A stretch of 64,000 bases of DNA, from NCBI GenBank assembly GCA_964019055.1, contig OZ025209.1:11516981-11580980 (forward strand), given 5' to 3'. The stretch comes from Anthopleura xanthogrammica (lineage: Eukaryota > Cnidaria > Anthozoa > Actiniaria > Actiniidae). The notes beneath the pieces were generated by a model. That model was given only the letters and a program-made list of their open reading frames with translations, made no database searches and was not told the origin of the DNA. Both the position numbers and the translations under genes were made by a program. Below, piece by piece: positions 48,926-61,201 of the stretch (its first letter is position 1; each line of letters begins with the position of its first letter).

Positions 48926-49508
48926 AACGTTGAATACAAGCCTGTTTTGTTCAAATTCTAAAGATGTTCAAATTCCGTACAATCTTTGATCTCATCTATT
49001 GTTTTTAAAGTGCACGAAGTCGAAAATAGTGGTAGAACAAAAAGGTCTAATGGTACATACTGAGTAGTGCATTCCAAGACCGAAATGCATTTTGGGTCAT
49101 GTTATATCGTCTAGTGTAAAATAAATAATAATTATTTATTGTCTTTTTAGCGCATTCCACTGAACCAAAACAATATACTAGCTTTTTACTTAATTTACTT
49201 TTTATTTCAAATTATTGAGACCCACAATGCGCTTTGGTCTTGGAATGCACTTTTCAGAATTCAGTATTCAGTATTCAGTATTCAACGGTTTTTTTAAATT
49301 TCATTATGATGCTCGACTGATATGAACCTCATATAGCTGTTTCAAAAAAAAAAGAAAAAAAGAAGAAGGTTGAAGCTGCGAAAGGCGAATGGTGATTGCA
49401 CGACCGAAAGGGAATGTTGGATTATAAGAATTTCTTCATATTCGTTTCTTAGAAATCTAAACAATGCCGGCGCCATTCAGCGAAGACTTTAGAAGGCATT
49501 GCTTAGGC

Positions 49509-49635
49509 AATGTCAGAATGCATCTCAATTTGGAGGGCAAAACAATAGGTTCCAATTCTCAGGAGATTAGAATTCTTTTAATTTGCCCTCCAAATATAAT
49601 TGAGCTGCATTCCGACATGCTGCAAGGGGTCTATT
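49509..49635. mobile_element. 'TAGACCCCTT' family copy, left end truncated
   Basis: The arms 'cagaatgcatctcaatttgg' and 'gagctgcattccgacatgct' pair, and the right end 'tgcaaggggtctatt' is intact while the left 'aatagacccc' is missing. Confidence 0.7.
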
Positions 49636-51203
49636 CTTAATACGTACTTTATAGTTTCTTTCGGTCGTGCAATCGCCAACACCTATGGTTTTAAAACCTG
49701 TATGACTTCAGTTTGTCAAGAGGGTTTTCCCCTGCTTCTCCAGTGGTTTTCCCTGGGAGTTGTGAGCTCCAGTTGTTTTGACTGGGAGTTGTAAGCTTAC
49801 AATAGGCCATTTGCATCAAACTCTCGGCAAGTGCTGATATGAGATAGCACTGACTTAGATAATGAATCAATTCAACCAAAGGTTCCTTCGAGAAGCCGGG
49901 CTTTGATGGATGGCAAAACAACTTGAAATTGCTCCACATCTTGAAATCGAAAGCATTTTAAAGAGAAAAAAATATTTTGTGAGAGGTTTTGGATATAACA
50001 TTATACAAGTAATCCAGCAAAACTTCTTTAAGGTGACCGACTACTAATTAGCAAGAGTAATTAGAAATTTTTCGTAGAAAGCTATTTTATTCAAAGGCTA
50101 ACTAAAAATATTTGAAGAAAGTTTTAATAATAAGCTCAAAATTCAACCCAATAATACTAGCTATTGACTTTGAGGTCGAGCGCTGTTTTCCCTTAAACTA
50201 GTAGAAGTATGTAGACCAAACTTTTGTGTTAAACTTAGGTTTGTGTTAAAATACATGCCGTCACCTGGTGCTAAACAAAAGAGCTGATGTCATCATATGG
50301 TAGTTTTTGGCTTTTTCTTAGCCGCTGGTCCAGACAATCGTTCTCAAAAGCCAGCAACATAATTGTACATAATTGTTCTAATTATTACGTTCTTTTCATA
50401 CTTTGACAAGAGATTGCTTTTTTACCCGTTTTTTTAGGAAATTCAAAGTAAAAAAATTAAAGTCCCTTTCAAAATGTTAGGGTTTTGCCCTCTTGAAGTT
50501 CAAAACGTGTATGGTTCCTCCATAAGAATTGAAAGTTTTTTTTGTGCGATTTTGAGCAGTTTTTGTGCGCTCACATCGGGGGCTCAAATTGAGTGTTCAA
50601 AAGTAGTCAATCACCTTAAATAAAGAAGGCCCGACTTTTTTGCCATCCAGTAACAGTCACGTGATTATGTCCTGCAAATGGCCTATATTGAACGTAGTGG
50701 TAGAAAGATTTTAGCATTAAGAAGAAAATTGGACCAAGTTGGAAATTGATCGCTACTGAAATACCCTGCCAGACTATATATATCGGCAAGGAATTCATGA
50801 TCATTTATCAATAACTTACTTTGCGCTCCTTAGATGTGAGAGTCGCTTGTATAACTTTATAGCCCTCATATTTCTTTTAGTAATGAGGTAACGTTGTAAA
50901 ATGCTGTGAAAAGTTAATAAAACTTCCAACTATCCTAGTACATACCAGTTTATTTTATTCTATTTTATCCCATTCTAATTTATCTTGTTTTATCTTGTTT
51001 TATTTTATTTTATTTTTTGTTTTTCTTTTAATTGACCTTTTCGGCTTGGGGCTTAATCTTGTCCCATTTCAGACCTTGTGTCATTCTCTTGCATGTGTCT
51101 TCTCATATGTAACCGTCAGGTAAACAAAGAAATGATACTCTAGAGAATGACACGGTCTGAAAAGCGAAAACATTACGCTCAAGACGAAAAAAGGTCTATT
51201 CAC
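49636..51203. other. Intergenic, no gene seen
   Basis: No recognisable exon is present. Around 51060-51180 a short inverted pair ('agaccttgtgtcattctctt' versus 'agagaatgacacggtctg') bounds about 110 bp, probably a small hairpin element. A TTTTA-rich run lies at 50950-51020. Confidence 0.4.
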
Positions 51204-51209
51204 TTTATT
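51204..51209 (-). terminator. Polyadenylation signal of LOX-D
   Basis: AATAAA on the minus strand lies about 10 nt downstream of the LOX-D stop codon. Confidence 0.5.
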
Positions 51210-51483
51210 TAAATCAAGTTAAGTCTGAATACCATTTGGTAACCATCTTGGAAGCATGTAGGGATAGGTCAGGTGCCCTGCAGCGAGCCTTTTTTCATTT
51301 CTTCTCTTCAAACGTGGCTGTATTACATCGTAAAGGTTAATGAAATGACGACCCAAAACTGCTTTTGCTTTTACATCATCTAGCTTCTCATGATAATCAA
51401 AAAGACGATCATGACGATAAGAGGCCAGACTCATTGCAAAGGCAGCTTGATCCTATAACAACAACAAAAAATATTCAGTTAAT

Positions 51484-51486
<3 letters not shown>

Positions 51487-51540
<54 letters not shown>
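51487..51540. repeat. (CT)n microsatellite in LOX-D last intron
   Basis: This is a pure dinucleotide run of about 27 units, followed by a short 'tctg' run. Confidence 0.95.
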
Positions 51541-51546
<6 letters not shown>

Positions 51547-51612
51547 CTGTCTGTCTGTCGGACGAAGGGAAGCAGACAGAAGACGCAAATATGGAGGTTT
51601 GGGTTGGAGTAT

Positions 51613-51615
<3 letters not shown>

Positions 51616-51685
<70 letters not shown>
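51616..51685. repeat. (ATCA)n microsatellite in LOX-D last intron
   Basis: A tetranucleotide array of about 17 units has one 'aaac' interruption. Confidence 0.93.
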
Positions 51686-51689
<4 letters not shown>

Positions 51690-52434
51690 ATACGATGTGA
51701 ATAAAAAACATGATTTATTTATGGGTCGTGAAAAAAAAAAGAATATATATGTATATATATATAGGTAAGAATAAAGATAAATATGTATAAGAATTTCCAA
51801 ATAAATAATTGAATAAACAGTATAAGTATGGTCAATGCTCATATTTGATACAAGATCAGTCAGGACCGTGCCTTCTTAAAAGACTCATAAAATATTGGTT
51901 AGGGTAAAAAAAAAGCTTGAGCTTCTCAACACATTTATTCACAATAAAACCTACCGTTGTCTCTGTCCTATTCGGCAATCTTTCTGCAGAATATGTTTTA
52001 TTGGGAACATTTGGAGAGTGGTACAATTTGCAGGCCATGTTGGGAACATGCAAAGCATAGTCCGCAAGAGGATAACCGACAGCCGAGTGTTGAGCTGACA
52101 TCAGCCAAATCATCTGAGTGAAAGTATCAACCAGCTGTTGTTTGCTGTCAATAGAAGCAGGAAACCCGCGAATCTAGGGGGGAAATCAGTAGAAGAGATT
52201 TCAAATGATAAGTCATTCACAAGAAATTCTATTCTATATTCTATGGGGGAAAATTGACTTACTCGTATTTGTGCGGCGCCAGGGAGCATTCCTTTGTCTG
52301 AAATCTCATTTGCATAGTTTTGTACCTCAATGTCGTCTTCCACTTCAGTATCTGTTCCATAATATCTAATTATTGAAAGTATTATTGCTCAGCCTCAGTC
52401 TACCATTATGGTTGCTTTTATTGGTCTATCTTAA

Positions 52435-52782
52435 TACTCCAGTTTCGCATTCGATTCAAAGCGCTGTTTTCGAAGACCACAGACTCATTTCCAAAGACTT
52501 AGCCTCGTTTATAAGTCATCTATTCAAATACACCATTAAAGTCCGTGGGATTGGTATTATTCAACTTGCACATTCTTTACATTACAGTTGGCTGTTGCTA
52601 ATGATTTGCAAAAGTCAACTGTAATGTAAAGAATGTGCAAGTTGAACAATACCATTGTTTTGAAAACCCACGGACTTTTAATGATGTCGTTGAATAGCTG
52701 ACTTATAAACGAGGCTAAGCCTGTGCAAATAAATCCGTGGTCTTCAAAAACAGCGGTTTGCTCGAATGCGAAACTGTTGTAT
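52435..52782. mobile_element. Long palindromic element, family 2 (LOX-D intron)
   Basis: This second copy of the element at 1674-2022 lies in the intron between the exons at 53137-53243 and 52263-52365. The arms keep the same centre ('gctgttgctaatgatttgca'). Confidence 0.85.
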
Positions 52783-54399
52783 TCCGTCCGTCCGTCCCTC
52801 CCTCCCCCCTTCCCTCCCTTAATTTGTTTGTATAAGAACAGTAACCGACGGTACGATGATTATTTATGCCTATCTTGCACGTTCTTTTCGTGGAATACGA
52901 GTGGTTTTATTTACATTACAACGATGCATGGCAACACTCTCTGAACAGGAAAATTCAATTCAGCGCTATCTCTTCTTCATGCCGGTAGTTTTGAATTGCC
53001 CAATTAGTTGGTGAATTGCTGAGATGAGCTCTTAATTTAGTGGGTAGGTGGGTTGGACAAACATTTTCCCACGTATAACAAAAATAATTGCATGGATTTA
53101 TCTCCAATTGCTTTGTCCCTTTTGGTTTAAACTTACGCATCTACGTAGTCACTAATCGTTGACTTGATAACATCATGTATTACGGCTCCGTCGTCTCTGT
53201 ATGGATAGTATGGAAGGTGGCGATGATCATCTACTCCTCTTTGCTGAAGAAATTAATATTCAAACAAATATGCTATCATTTAATAGCTTGAAACTGTATC
53301 GATAACTTGAAACATCTTTTGGGATGATTAAGTTTAGGGTTGGGCTGACTCAAAGATTGGAATTTAGCGTGTTATGTTTTGCGGAAGAAAGAAAACTGAA
53401 GCGGAACCCGAAGAGAAACTCTAGGTCGAATAAGCTGAATAAAGGGAGAGACCTAACAAACTTAACTCGCATGCGATTCCAAGTATACAGGAATTGGCCA
53501 CTAAACCCCAGTGGTGAGGGGCGAGTGCACTACCAGCACGTCACCCTTGATGCTTAATTCAGGAACAGCCCTGAATATCTGAAATAAATGCGAAGATTTC
53601 AAACGCTTCTATGCTTGCATTTCGTCCTTTCAGTGCTCTAAAAAATCTCATACAGTCGAAAAAAATGCCCTTCAAAAAAATCTATATTTTCATATTTTCT
53701 GTACATTTATGCGTTAGAAAAAATAACTTTAAAAAAATGATATAACGTAGATTTTTAGAAGCTCTTTTAATTAATATTATAAAATTAAAAGTAGAGTCGC
53801 GTGCAAAATTTAAGGGTTTTGCCCTGTTGAAGCTCAAATTGTGTATACAATTCTGTATTTTATTCAGCGGTTTTTGTTTCGACATTAGATGTCTTGATGC
53901 TCTTAAATTGGAAATTTAATAAACTGATAATCACGGTATTTTTTTACCAGTTACCCCAGTTAATGTGAAAAATGTGAGTTGTTTACCTTGATATTTTTCT
54001 TAAAATGTAAATCTTTCCATTCATAACTTAAGAAAGTACTTCTCACAAGCTCAGTCGCTCCATCAGCACCATAAGGAAACAAGTGGTCAAGTTCTTTATC
54101 TGGCTCCAAAAGAACTGGTGCTCCAAAAGTGTTTGCCGCAAACACACCACGACAATGGTACCTCATGATAGCATACAGAGGATGATTTACCGAGAGCTGT
54201 CTCTCAACGCTAAGACATAATCCTTCGGATACCAGGTGAACTTTACAGAGATGTTCCACAATCTGACTGCATTCAAGATCTGCGAGCTGCACGTTCAATT
54301 TGGCAAGAGTTCATAAGTAACCATCACTTGGGGAAAGGACTGGCGAATCTAAAAGAAAAAAGAAAATGACTGTGTTTGATAACCACCACTCTCCATACA

Positions 54400-54750
54400 T
54401 CGGTTCATTGGTTAAATACAATGCATTAAGTCAAAGCTGGAAGCTACAGTAAAAATCGAAATGTGTTGATACACTACCCCTATAATGCTCCCAAAATTGG
54501 CTGTGTGAAATGACTGATGTCGACTGTACGCTCCCCCTCCCCTCGCAATGTTGTTTAAATGGCCAAAGTTTGGTACCGTGATCTAGCCACATTCTCAAGG
54601 AACAACAGCGAATGGGGGAGGGGGGATTTAGTTTATATACGATTTTTAAAGCGCTTTTTCTTACACTGCATGCTTAATTTTTCAAACATTATGAGGTAGT
54701 GTATCAACACTTTTGATTTTTACTGTAGGTTTAAATTAGAATAATCTTTT
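54400..54750. repeat. Inverted-repeat element in LOX-D intron
   Basis: The ends 'acagtaaaaatcgaaatgtg' / 'ttgatacactacc' (about 54446-54480) and 'gtagtgtatcaa' / 'ttgatttttactgta' (about 54693-54728) are inverted, bounding about 280 bp. It lies in the intron upstream of the iron-helix exon. Confidence 0.6.
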
Positions 54751-55433
54751 GAAACTACCTTGCAGCCTCGACTAAATGCTTTGTCTGTGACCAGTGAACC
54801 AATCAGTGTATGGAAAATGGTGAATATAAAAATTCTAGCTCAAAATCGAACGTAATTTTTGACAAAAAAGAAATATGTCAATAAATATAAAGTCAGTTTT
54901 GCATATTTTTACAATAGTACGAAGATATTTCTGCATGACTTGATCAAAGATTTCAACCTGGCGCAGACGCTTTTCTATTGGGTTCAACTTTTACCAACCT
55001 GGTTGGTAATCCATTTGAATGGCTACAGGCATCAGCCTTGGCTTGGACAACGACTTCTTGCCAGGGACCGATGCAAAGAGAGCAATGGGCGACATGTGCT
55101 TCCACATTTTTCGGTGAGGATCGCGATTTTCTTTATTTTGTGGTGTCTTTAGGCCGTCACAGGAATGGTGATGAAGAACAAAAAGACGACCATCATCGAT
55201 AGCCTGTGTAAACAAAAAAAATTTAACCAAGAAATCAGTCAATCATTCAAAAAAACAAAAACAAAAAACAAACAGCTGCTTTAATGTCGTAGATCTTCGC
55301 TAAGCATACCGTATCGAGAGATATTCCATCCATTACATTTAAAACAGCATTGTTCCAACTAAATGTATCATTCAGCATTGTCTTCAGCCTTTTCCAGTTG
55401 GTTCCAACTAAAGGTAAAATGAAGATTGCAAAT

Positions 55434-55580
55434 GGATGGATGGATGGATGGATGGATGGATGGATGGATGGATGGATGGATGGATGGATGGATGGATGGA
55501 TGGATGGATGGATGGATGGATGGATGGATGGATGGATGGATGGATGGATGGATGGATGGATGGATGGATGGATGGATGGT
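55434..55580. repeat. (GGAT)n microsatellite in LOX-D intron
   Basis: About 36 perfect tetranucleotide units start 27 bp beyond the exon at 55310-55407, within the polypyrimidine/branch region on the minus strand. Met-Asp-Gly-Trp and Ile-His-Pro-Ser ORFs are artefacts. Confidence 0.95.
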
Positions 55581-56179
55581 AGTATTGGACGCATCGCATG
55601 GGTAGAAGGGTGGATAGGCACATTGATGAATTTAGGGATGGAGGGGTAGAACTCACCATTAAATGTTTTATGTCAACATTACCTTAGTACATTGAAAGAA
55701 ATTTGTTTCGGGAGAGCGGAGTTAGGCAAGTGCACGTGTCGTTTCACAGTACAGTTACAAGAAAAAAAATTATTCAGTGTACCGATCATACCCTTATCGT
55801 ATTTCTTGATTTGTTATAGTATTATTTTCATGATGACTTACTTTCGTCAGAGAAGGTAATTTTCTTTAGGCTCATTGGATTTACCCCTGCCAATCTCTGT
55901 TCTGCAAAAAGCTTATCTGATATCCAATCCCGTTTTTCCAGGTGAAATGGTTCTTCTAATGATGGAAGTTGCACAAACTCCTGAGTGATAAATTTATTAC
56001 TGTGTTAAAATTATAAAAATGACGAATACATAAAAATACTAATGTATTACTTTTTCTGCTGCTACTGCTACTGCTACTGTACCTCTTTCACTACCGATGC
56101 TACTTATCACCATCAGCATGCAGTAGTTACCTTGGGGCGCCACCCACCGGCACTGCCACTGTCACTGTCACCACCACTA

Positions 56180-56544
56180 GCACTAGCACTAGCACTAGCA
56201 CTAGCACTAGCACTAGCACTAGCACTAGCACTAGCACTAGCACTAGCACTAGCACTAGCACTAGCACTAGCACTAGCACTAGCACTAGCACTAGCACTAG
56301 CACTAGCACTAGCACTAGCACTAGCACTAGCACTAGCACTAGCACTAGCACTAGCACTAGCACTAGCACTAGCACTAGCACTAGCACTAGCACTAGCACT
56401 AGCACTAGCACTAGCACTAGCACTAGCACTAGCACTAGCACTAGCACTAGCACTAGCACTAGCACTAGCACTAGCACTAGCACTAGCACTAGCACTAGCA
56501 CTAGCACTAGCACTAGCACTAGCACTAGCACTAGCACTAGCACT
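56180..56544. repeat. (AGCACT)n hexanucleotide microsatellite
   Basis: About 61 perfect units end exactly where the inverted-repeat element at 56545 begins. Ala-Leu and Leu-Val ORFs of more than 180 codons on both strands are artefacts. Confidence 0.96.
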
Positions 56545-57940
56545 AGATATATCATGGGATGTTTCATTTGTCGAAATATGGCTTCATTTCCGAGAAAAAC
56601 GAGAAAAACGAATTTGTCAATAATTGACCCTTTGAGAGAGCCAAAATATACTCCAACTTCGGGGAGGCTCGCGTGCCTTTGCAAAAATATCTACATGTTT
56701 AGTTCTTAAACAACTGTTTTATATGATGTTTTAACTTTAAAAAGCTGAAATTTCATTGTCTTCCAATAAATTTATAACGGTGAAAAAAATTTATTTACAA
56801 GGGTACTTTGACGCCTTGTGAAAAGACACGAATTTTCAGAAAATGTTTTCACCGTGTGCTAAATAAAATAAAAGACCGATATTAAGAAAATAAAAAGTCG
56901 AAATAATATTCTAACCGTGACTAAAAGCTTTTTTGGGGGTTTTTATTCTGCGACGAGAAATAAAAATTTAAAGTTGGAGAAATTTGTTATACTTGGCGAG
57001 ACTTTTAATGTTGACTGTTTTAAAATTTATCTAACAGCCCGTGGTAAACACATTTTTTCTTTTTATTTGTTTCTTCTTAAAGCGTATAGGTTCATAATTA
57101 CTGTCCGTAAAAATCCTTGTTGGTGCAGTAAAGCCTACTTCTATAAAAGCTGAAACGTAGAAGGATATTTCCAGTAGATTTTGCCTTTAGTAAATGCGAA
57201 CATGACAAGTACACTCGTGACTCGGCGTTATCAAAGGCCACACCTAATTCTTTGTAGAATGCCGCGTCTCCCAACTCCTTGGTCACACTTATGGTCACGC
57301 AACGGCTATTTGTAAAAGAACCCGCTTTGACTCTTATCTAGAAAAATTGCATCTTTCTTAGAGGTAATTTCAATTGTATTAATCCACACCATGTAGTGTT
57401 ACTGCAGTAGCTTGAGGTGGTACTTTGCTATCTTACGATATTTTGCTCTTTTAGGTAATTTTTTAATTCATTTGATTGAGCACAGCGGCTGTCGTTCTTT
57501 GAAATTTCTACAACTTTAAATTTTTATTTCTCGTCGCAGAATAAAAAACCCCAAAAAAGCTTTTAGTCACGGTTAGAACATTATTTCGACTTTTCATTTT
57601 CTTAATATCGGTCTTTTATTTTATTTAGCACACGGTGAAAACATTTTTTGAAAATTCGTTACTTTAACAAGGCGTCAAAGTACCCTTGTAAATAAATTTT
57701 TTTCACCGTTATAAATTTATTGGAAGACAATGAAATTTCAGCTTTTTAAAGTTAAAACATCATATAAAACAGTTGTTTAAGAACTAAACATGTAGATATT
57801 TTTGCAAAGGCACGCAAGCCCCCCGAAGTTGGAGTATATTTTGGCTCTCTCAAAGGGTCAATTATTGACAAATTCGTTTTTCTCGTTTTTCTCGGAAATG
57901 AAGCCATATTTCGACAAATGAAACATCCCATGATATATCT
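56545..57940. mobile_element. Foldback/TIR element, 1.4 kb with arms of about 440 bp
   Basis: The left arm (56545-56987) and right arm (57503-57940) are inverted copies. They start 'agatatatcatgggatg' and end with its complement, with only a few mismatches along the length. The 515-bp centre has no long reading frame. Its left end abuts the hexanucleotide array. It lies where the missing LOX-D 5' exons would be expected. Confidence 0.9.
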
Positions 57941-58078
57941 CGCATATAGGCCTACCTAGTACTAAAATATGAGCGAAATCGAATTTTTGACTGTTGCCGG
58001 CAAATTTTGATTTTGTTCGATTTTTGCTGACATCTACTCTTAATACAGTCTGTTTTTATTTTGTTCATTCACACGTAC

Positions 58079-58189
58079 CTACATCGAAGAACTGATCCAA
58101 TTTTTCCGGGTTTGTCTTTGGATGATTCGTCCATATTTGATTTAGATTTCCTTTTGAAGGTGGTGAAGTGGTTTATCAGTTTGTGGAAG
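58079..58189 (-). CDS. Candidate isolated exon upstream of LOX-D
   Basis: A 111-nt open segment on the minus strand has a good acceptor (tttttttag) and donor (ag|gtacgt). It encodes a Lys/Ser-rich, hydrophilic peptide containing FHKLINHFTTF and MDESSKDKPGKIGSVLRC. It ends in phase 2, as does the signal-peptide exon of LOX-B and LOX-C, but the peptide does not resemble them. It could be a remnant of another gene or chance. Confidence 0.25.
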
Positions 58190-58307
58190 CTAAAAAAAAG
58201 AAATAAGGTAGCAATTGATTAGCCTTCATAAAAAAAAGGTTCCGACATTCTTAGTTAACTCAGTCGTGGTCCCGAGACGACGATGTTTCCCGAGGCGTAG
58301 CCGAGGG

Positions 58308-58551
58308 AAACATCGCCGTCGAGGGACCACAAAACACACTGCTTTCCTGAGGTTTTAGTCAATAAGTGTTTTGTTATACACCAACTGTCAAAGAACACAA
58401 AAAAAAAAAATTCGAACATTAAAAACTTAGAAACATCGCCGTCGAGGGACCACAAAACACACTGCTTTCCTGAGGTTTTAGTCAATAAGTGTTTTGTTAT
58501 ACACCAACTGTCAAAGAACACAAAAAAAAAATTCGAACATTAAAAACTTAG
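58308..58551. repeat. Two-copy tandem duplication, unit about 123 bp
   Basis: The unit 'aaacatcgccgtcgagggac' through 'cattaaaaacttag' occurs twice head to tail, almost identical apart from poly-A length. A small palindrome (ccgagacgacgatgtttccc / gggaaacatcgccgtcgag) lies at 58270-58325. Confidence 0.85.
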
Positions 58552-59423
58552 AAAACGTTAGGTTTCCGGTGAAATTACTTGCGGGTTGCCCGCTGAGAGC
58601 CGTTGCCGGGGACACATCGAAACTTGTTCGCGTTCGCGTTGAGCAATTTGAAATCTTCCTTGAAAACAAACTTTAAGCGTGTTAAAGGCGAAGCAGGGAT
58701 CAGTATCGCAACCTTGAGTCGACCGGAAGTAAACACCTAATGCAATTATGCAAATTTACAATGCAATTTTTGCTAACTTTGAAAGCTGCTCGCGTTCGTT
58801 TGATTTAAGAACCCAAAATAAACTTTGCAGTTTCTTGAAGCCCAGACATAGAACTTTTAAAAAATGTCCTTCATTTAAAAAATAACTGAAATTTGTTGAA
58901 TTTCGTGAATTCGAAAGTTGACGAATTTTGAGATCGTGAATTGAGCAGGCTTCGTATGCAAAGTTCAAGTCCGGGTCAAAATTTCAAAACTCATCTCATT
59001 TGACTCAAAACCTCAAGACTTCTTGTTAATAGGATAAATTTTCCAATTAATATGTAAAAACTTGAAGAGACAAAGCGATATTGGTTTTTGAGGGGATGAA
59101 GTTAGGCCTTAAATTTTGGTGTCTCAAAGGCCCATCACGATCAAAAACCGAGGGGGTGATCTATCTCAAAAGGAAAAAGCTCAATGAAACTTTCAATACC
59201 ACGGTTCATCATCTAATCGGATAGTCTTTCATTGCTGACAATTTGGTGGAAATTGGCCGACCCCGATCCCTCACTTCTGCCCGGTTTTCTCTGACAATCA
59301 CTCTTAAATGATAAGTAACATTCTGGACAAATTTTATTTCAGTCCGTCACCTTAATTGTCTTCTAAATATAAATGTTTCATATTTACACATACCCACACA
59401 ACAGATGACCAAAGTAGCTTTGT

Positions 59424-59552
59424 CCATCGTTGCTGGTCGACGATTCAGCCATCTTTTGTCCGTCGTTGTTGGACGATTCAGCCATCTTTTGTCCATCGTT
59501 GTTGGACGATTCAGCCATCTTTTGTCCATCGTTGTTGGACGATTCAGCCATC
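59424..59552. repeat. 33-bp minisatellite, about four copies
   Basis: The unit 'gttggacgattcagccatct' + 'tttgtccatcgtt' is repeated in step, keeping all frames open. It is a tandem repeat and not a gene. Confidence 0.9.
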
Positions 59553-59747
59553 TATTTTTATTCCTGGATGAGAAAAGTTGTCTTTTTTGGAAGGTAATAA
59601 TATGAGAAGTATAACAATTAATAATAATTAAATAAATAATAATTACTAATAATTAATAACTTGTTTGAGCTGGAGTATTTTGAAAATAACGAAAGATAAT
59701 AACTAAGGAGAAGTAAATAACGAAGGGGTAATAACGAAGGAGAAAGT

Positions 59748-59865
59748 GAAAGTGAAAGGAGAAGGAGAAGGAGAAGGAAAAGGAGAAGGAGAAGGAGAAG
59801 GAGAAGGAGAAGGAGAAGGAGAAGGAGAAGGAGAAGGAGAAGGAGAAGGAGAAGGAGAAGGAGAT
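59748..59865. repeat. (GGAGAA)n microsatellite
   Basis: A hexanucleotide purine array of about 19 units has imperfect ends. The poly-Leu ORF on the minus strand is an artefact. Confidence 0.95.
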
Positions 59866-59869
59866 TTAG

Positions 59870-61143
59870 AAGGAGAAGCAGAAGGGGAACGAGATAAAAG
59901 ATAACGACGGATGTCAAAGAAAAAGAGTAGGAAAGACGGAAAAGAAGAGAGAAGTTGAAATAAAAATAAGACGACTACGAAACAAAAAATTGTACTAATA
60001 AAAAGAAAAAATAAGAAAGAAAGAAGAAGAAAAAATAGCGAGGCCTAGCTACCTTCATATAAAATGAAACAAAGATAAAACCAGAATATTCTTACCTTAC
60101 CTCACCTGAACCTTGGGAACAATGTTTTGTACATGCCCTGAAAAGACCAATTTATAAGGTTGTTCGGTTACCGAGCCTGCGTTTCGCTAGCTCTTCCTCG
60201 CCTCAAGCCAAAAGTAAAATGCGCAAATTTTGTTTGGGGATTTTTCCTTACCGTCAATAAAAACAGCCGAGTCATTATTAAAGGGTATTTAAGCTTGATA
60301 ACATCGACGTAAAATGATAGAAAATAGCATAGCCGCCTTGTCGTTCTTAGAAGAAAGTTAAAATAACAAATTAATTGTGAGCAAAAATTAGGTGACTGAT
60401 GATGGTAATAAACTAGGAGGTATGGAAGGGTTTTCCAGGAGTATTCAACAACTTTTCTATTTTCAAGGGCTTTTCAAGTGCACTTAAGGTATCAGCTAAC
60501 ACAAATTGTTAGTTCGCTTTTAATCAGTTCGCGTAGCGCTCTTAATATTCAATGAAATCTCAACAAAGTTTACATTTTCTGAAAGTTCTTTTAACAAGGA
60601 TTTCATATCTGTTAGTCATTTAAAATTATAAGGTAAATAAGGTAAATTAACTTTTTTTACTTTCCTATTATATTAATTTTATTATTTTATCTTGAGAATA
60701 TTTATCATAAAACAAAAATTACAATAAAATGGATTTTATGGCAGAACTGTGAAATAGTTAGAAAACTCTATAGCATGGACTAAGCGGAGAGTTAAGCCAA
60801 GCGTTACATTATAACATCATAGGACAATACACCAGTATTAGTACACGTACCAGTTTTACTGATGTTTTTAACAGCATATTATTGGTTAGGTAAAAACACC
60901 AACAAGAGTCGAAATAAAGAAAAGTACATTAATATTAAGCACACTCTTTATAATAATAACACTACAATGTTGTTTACCCTGAGGATAACCCAGTCAGCAT
61001 GCACAGAAGTACTGTTATCCATAAGGGTCCTGCGTTATACCAATATTAATTAAACATAACAATGCATACTAATAGATATTTTTTGAAGTTTCAAAATGAA
61101 CTTTACATTTACGATTTTTGAATTGCACGAATTATTGTTATTA

Positions 61144-61201
<58 letters not shown>

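Larger units (their letters stand above)
51219..55980 (-). pseudogene. Lipoxygenase-like gene LOX-D, inverted, 5'-truncated and broken
   Basis: The exons on the minus strand, in order, are 55842-55980, 55310-55407, 54999-55203, 53987-54348, 53137-53243, 52263-52365, 51955-52173 and 51219-51452. They correspond to coding exons 3-10 of LOX-B, with equal lengths except the first (one codon longer). No equivalents of coding exons 1-2 (signal peptide and N-terminal domain) are seen upstream. In the exon at 53987-54348 the Trp codon of the 'G.LWTLAK' motif is TGA (54311-54313). The donor at 54998 reads gttggt; a stronger gtaaaa lies 4 nt on and would shift the frame. Ligand positions read Ser, His, His, Gly (SAQHSAVGYP, Asn lost) and C-terminal Thr. 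Despite this, reading frames after the stop are clean, so decay is recent or the protein tolerates change. Confidence 0.75.

Noticed and set aside
53324..53557. 77-codon basic ORF in a LOX-D intron
   Set aside because: It lies between conserved LOX-D exons on the opposite strand and resembles a dispersed repeat; no domain is recognised.
55247..55659. Asp-Gly-Trp-Met and His-Pro-Ser-Ile repeat ORFs
   Set aside because: They come from the (GGAT)n microsatellite inside a LOX-D intron; the real exon in this stretch is 55310-55407.
56042..56684. Ala-Leu and Leu-Val ORFs on both strands
   Set aside because: They are a hexanucleotide array plus one arm of the foldback element.
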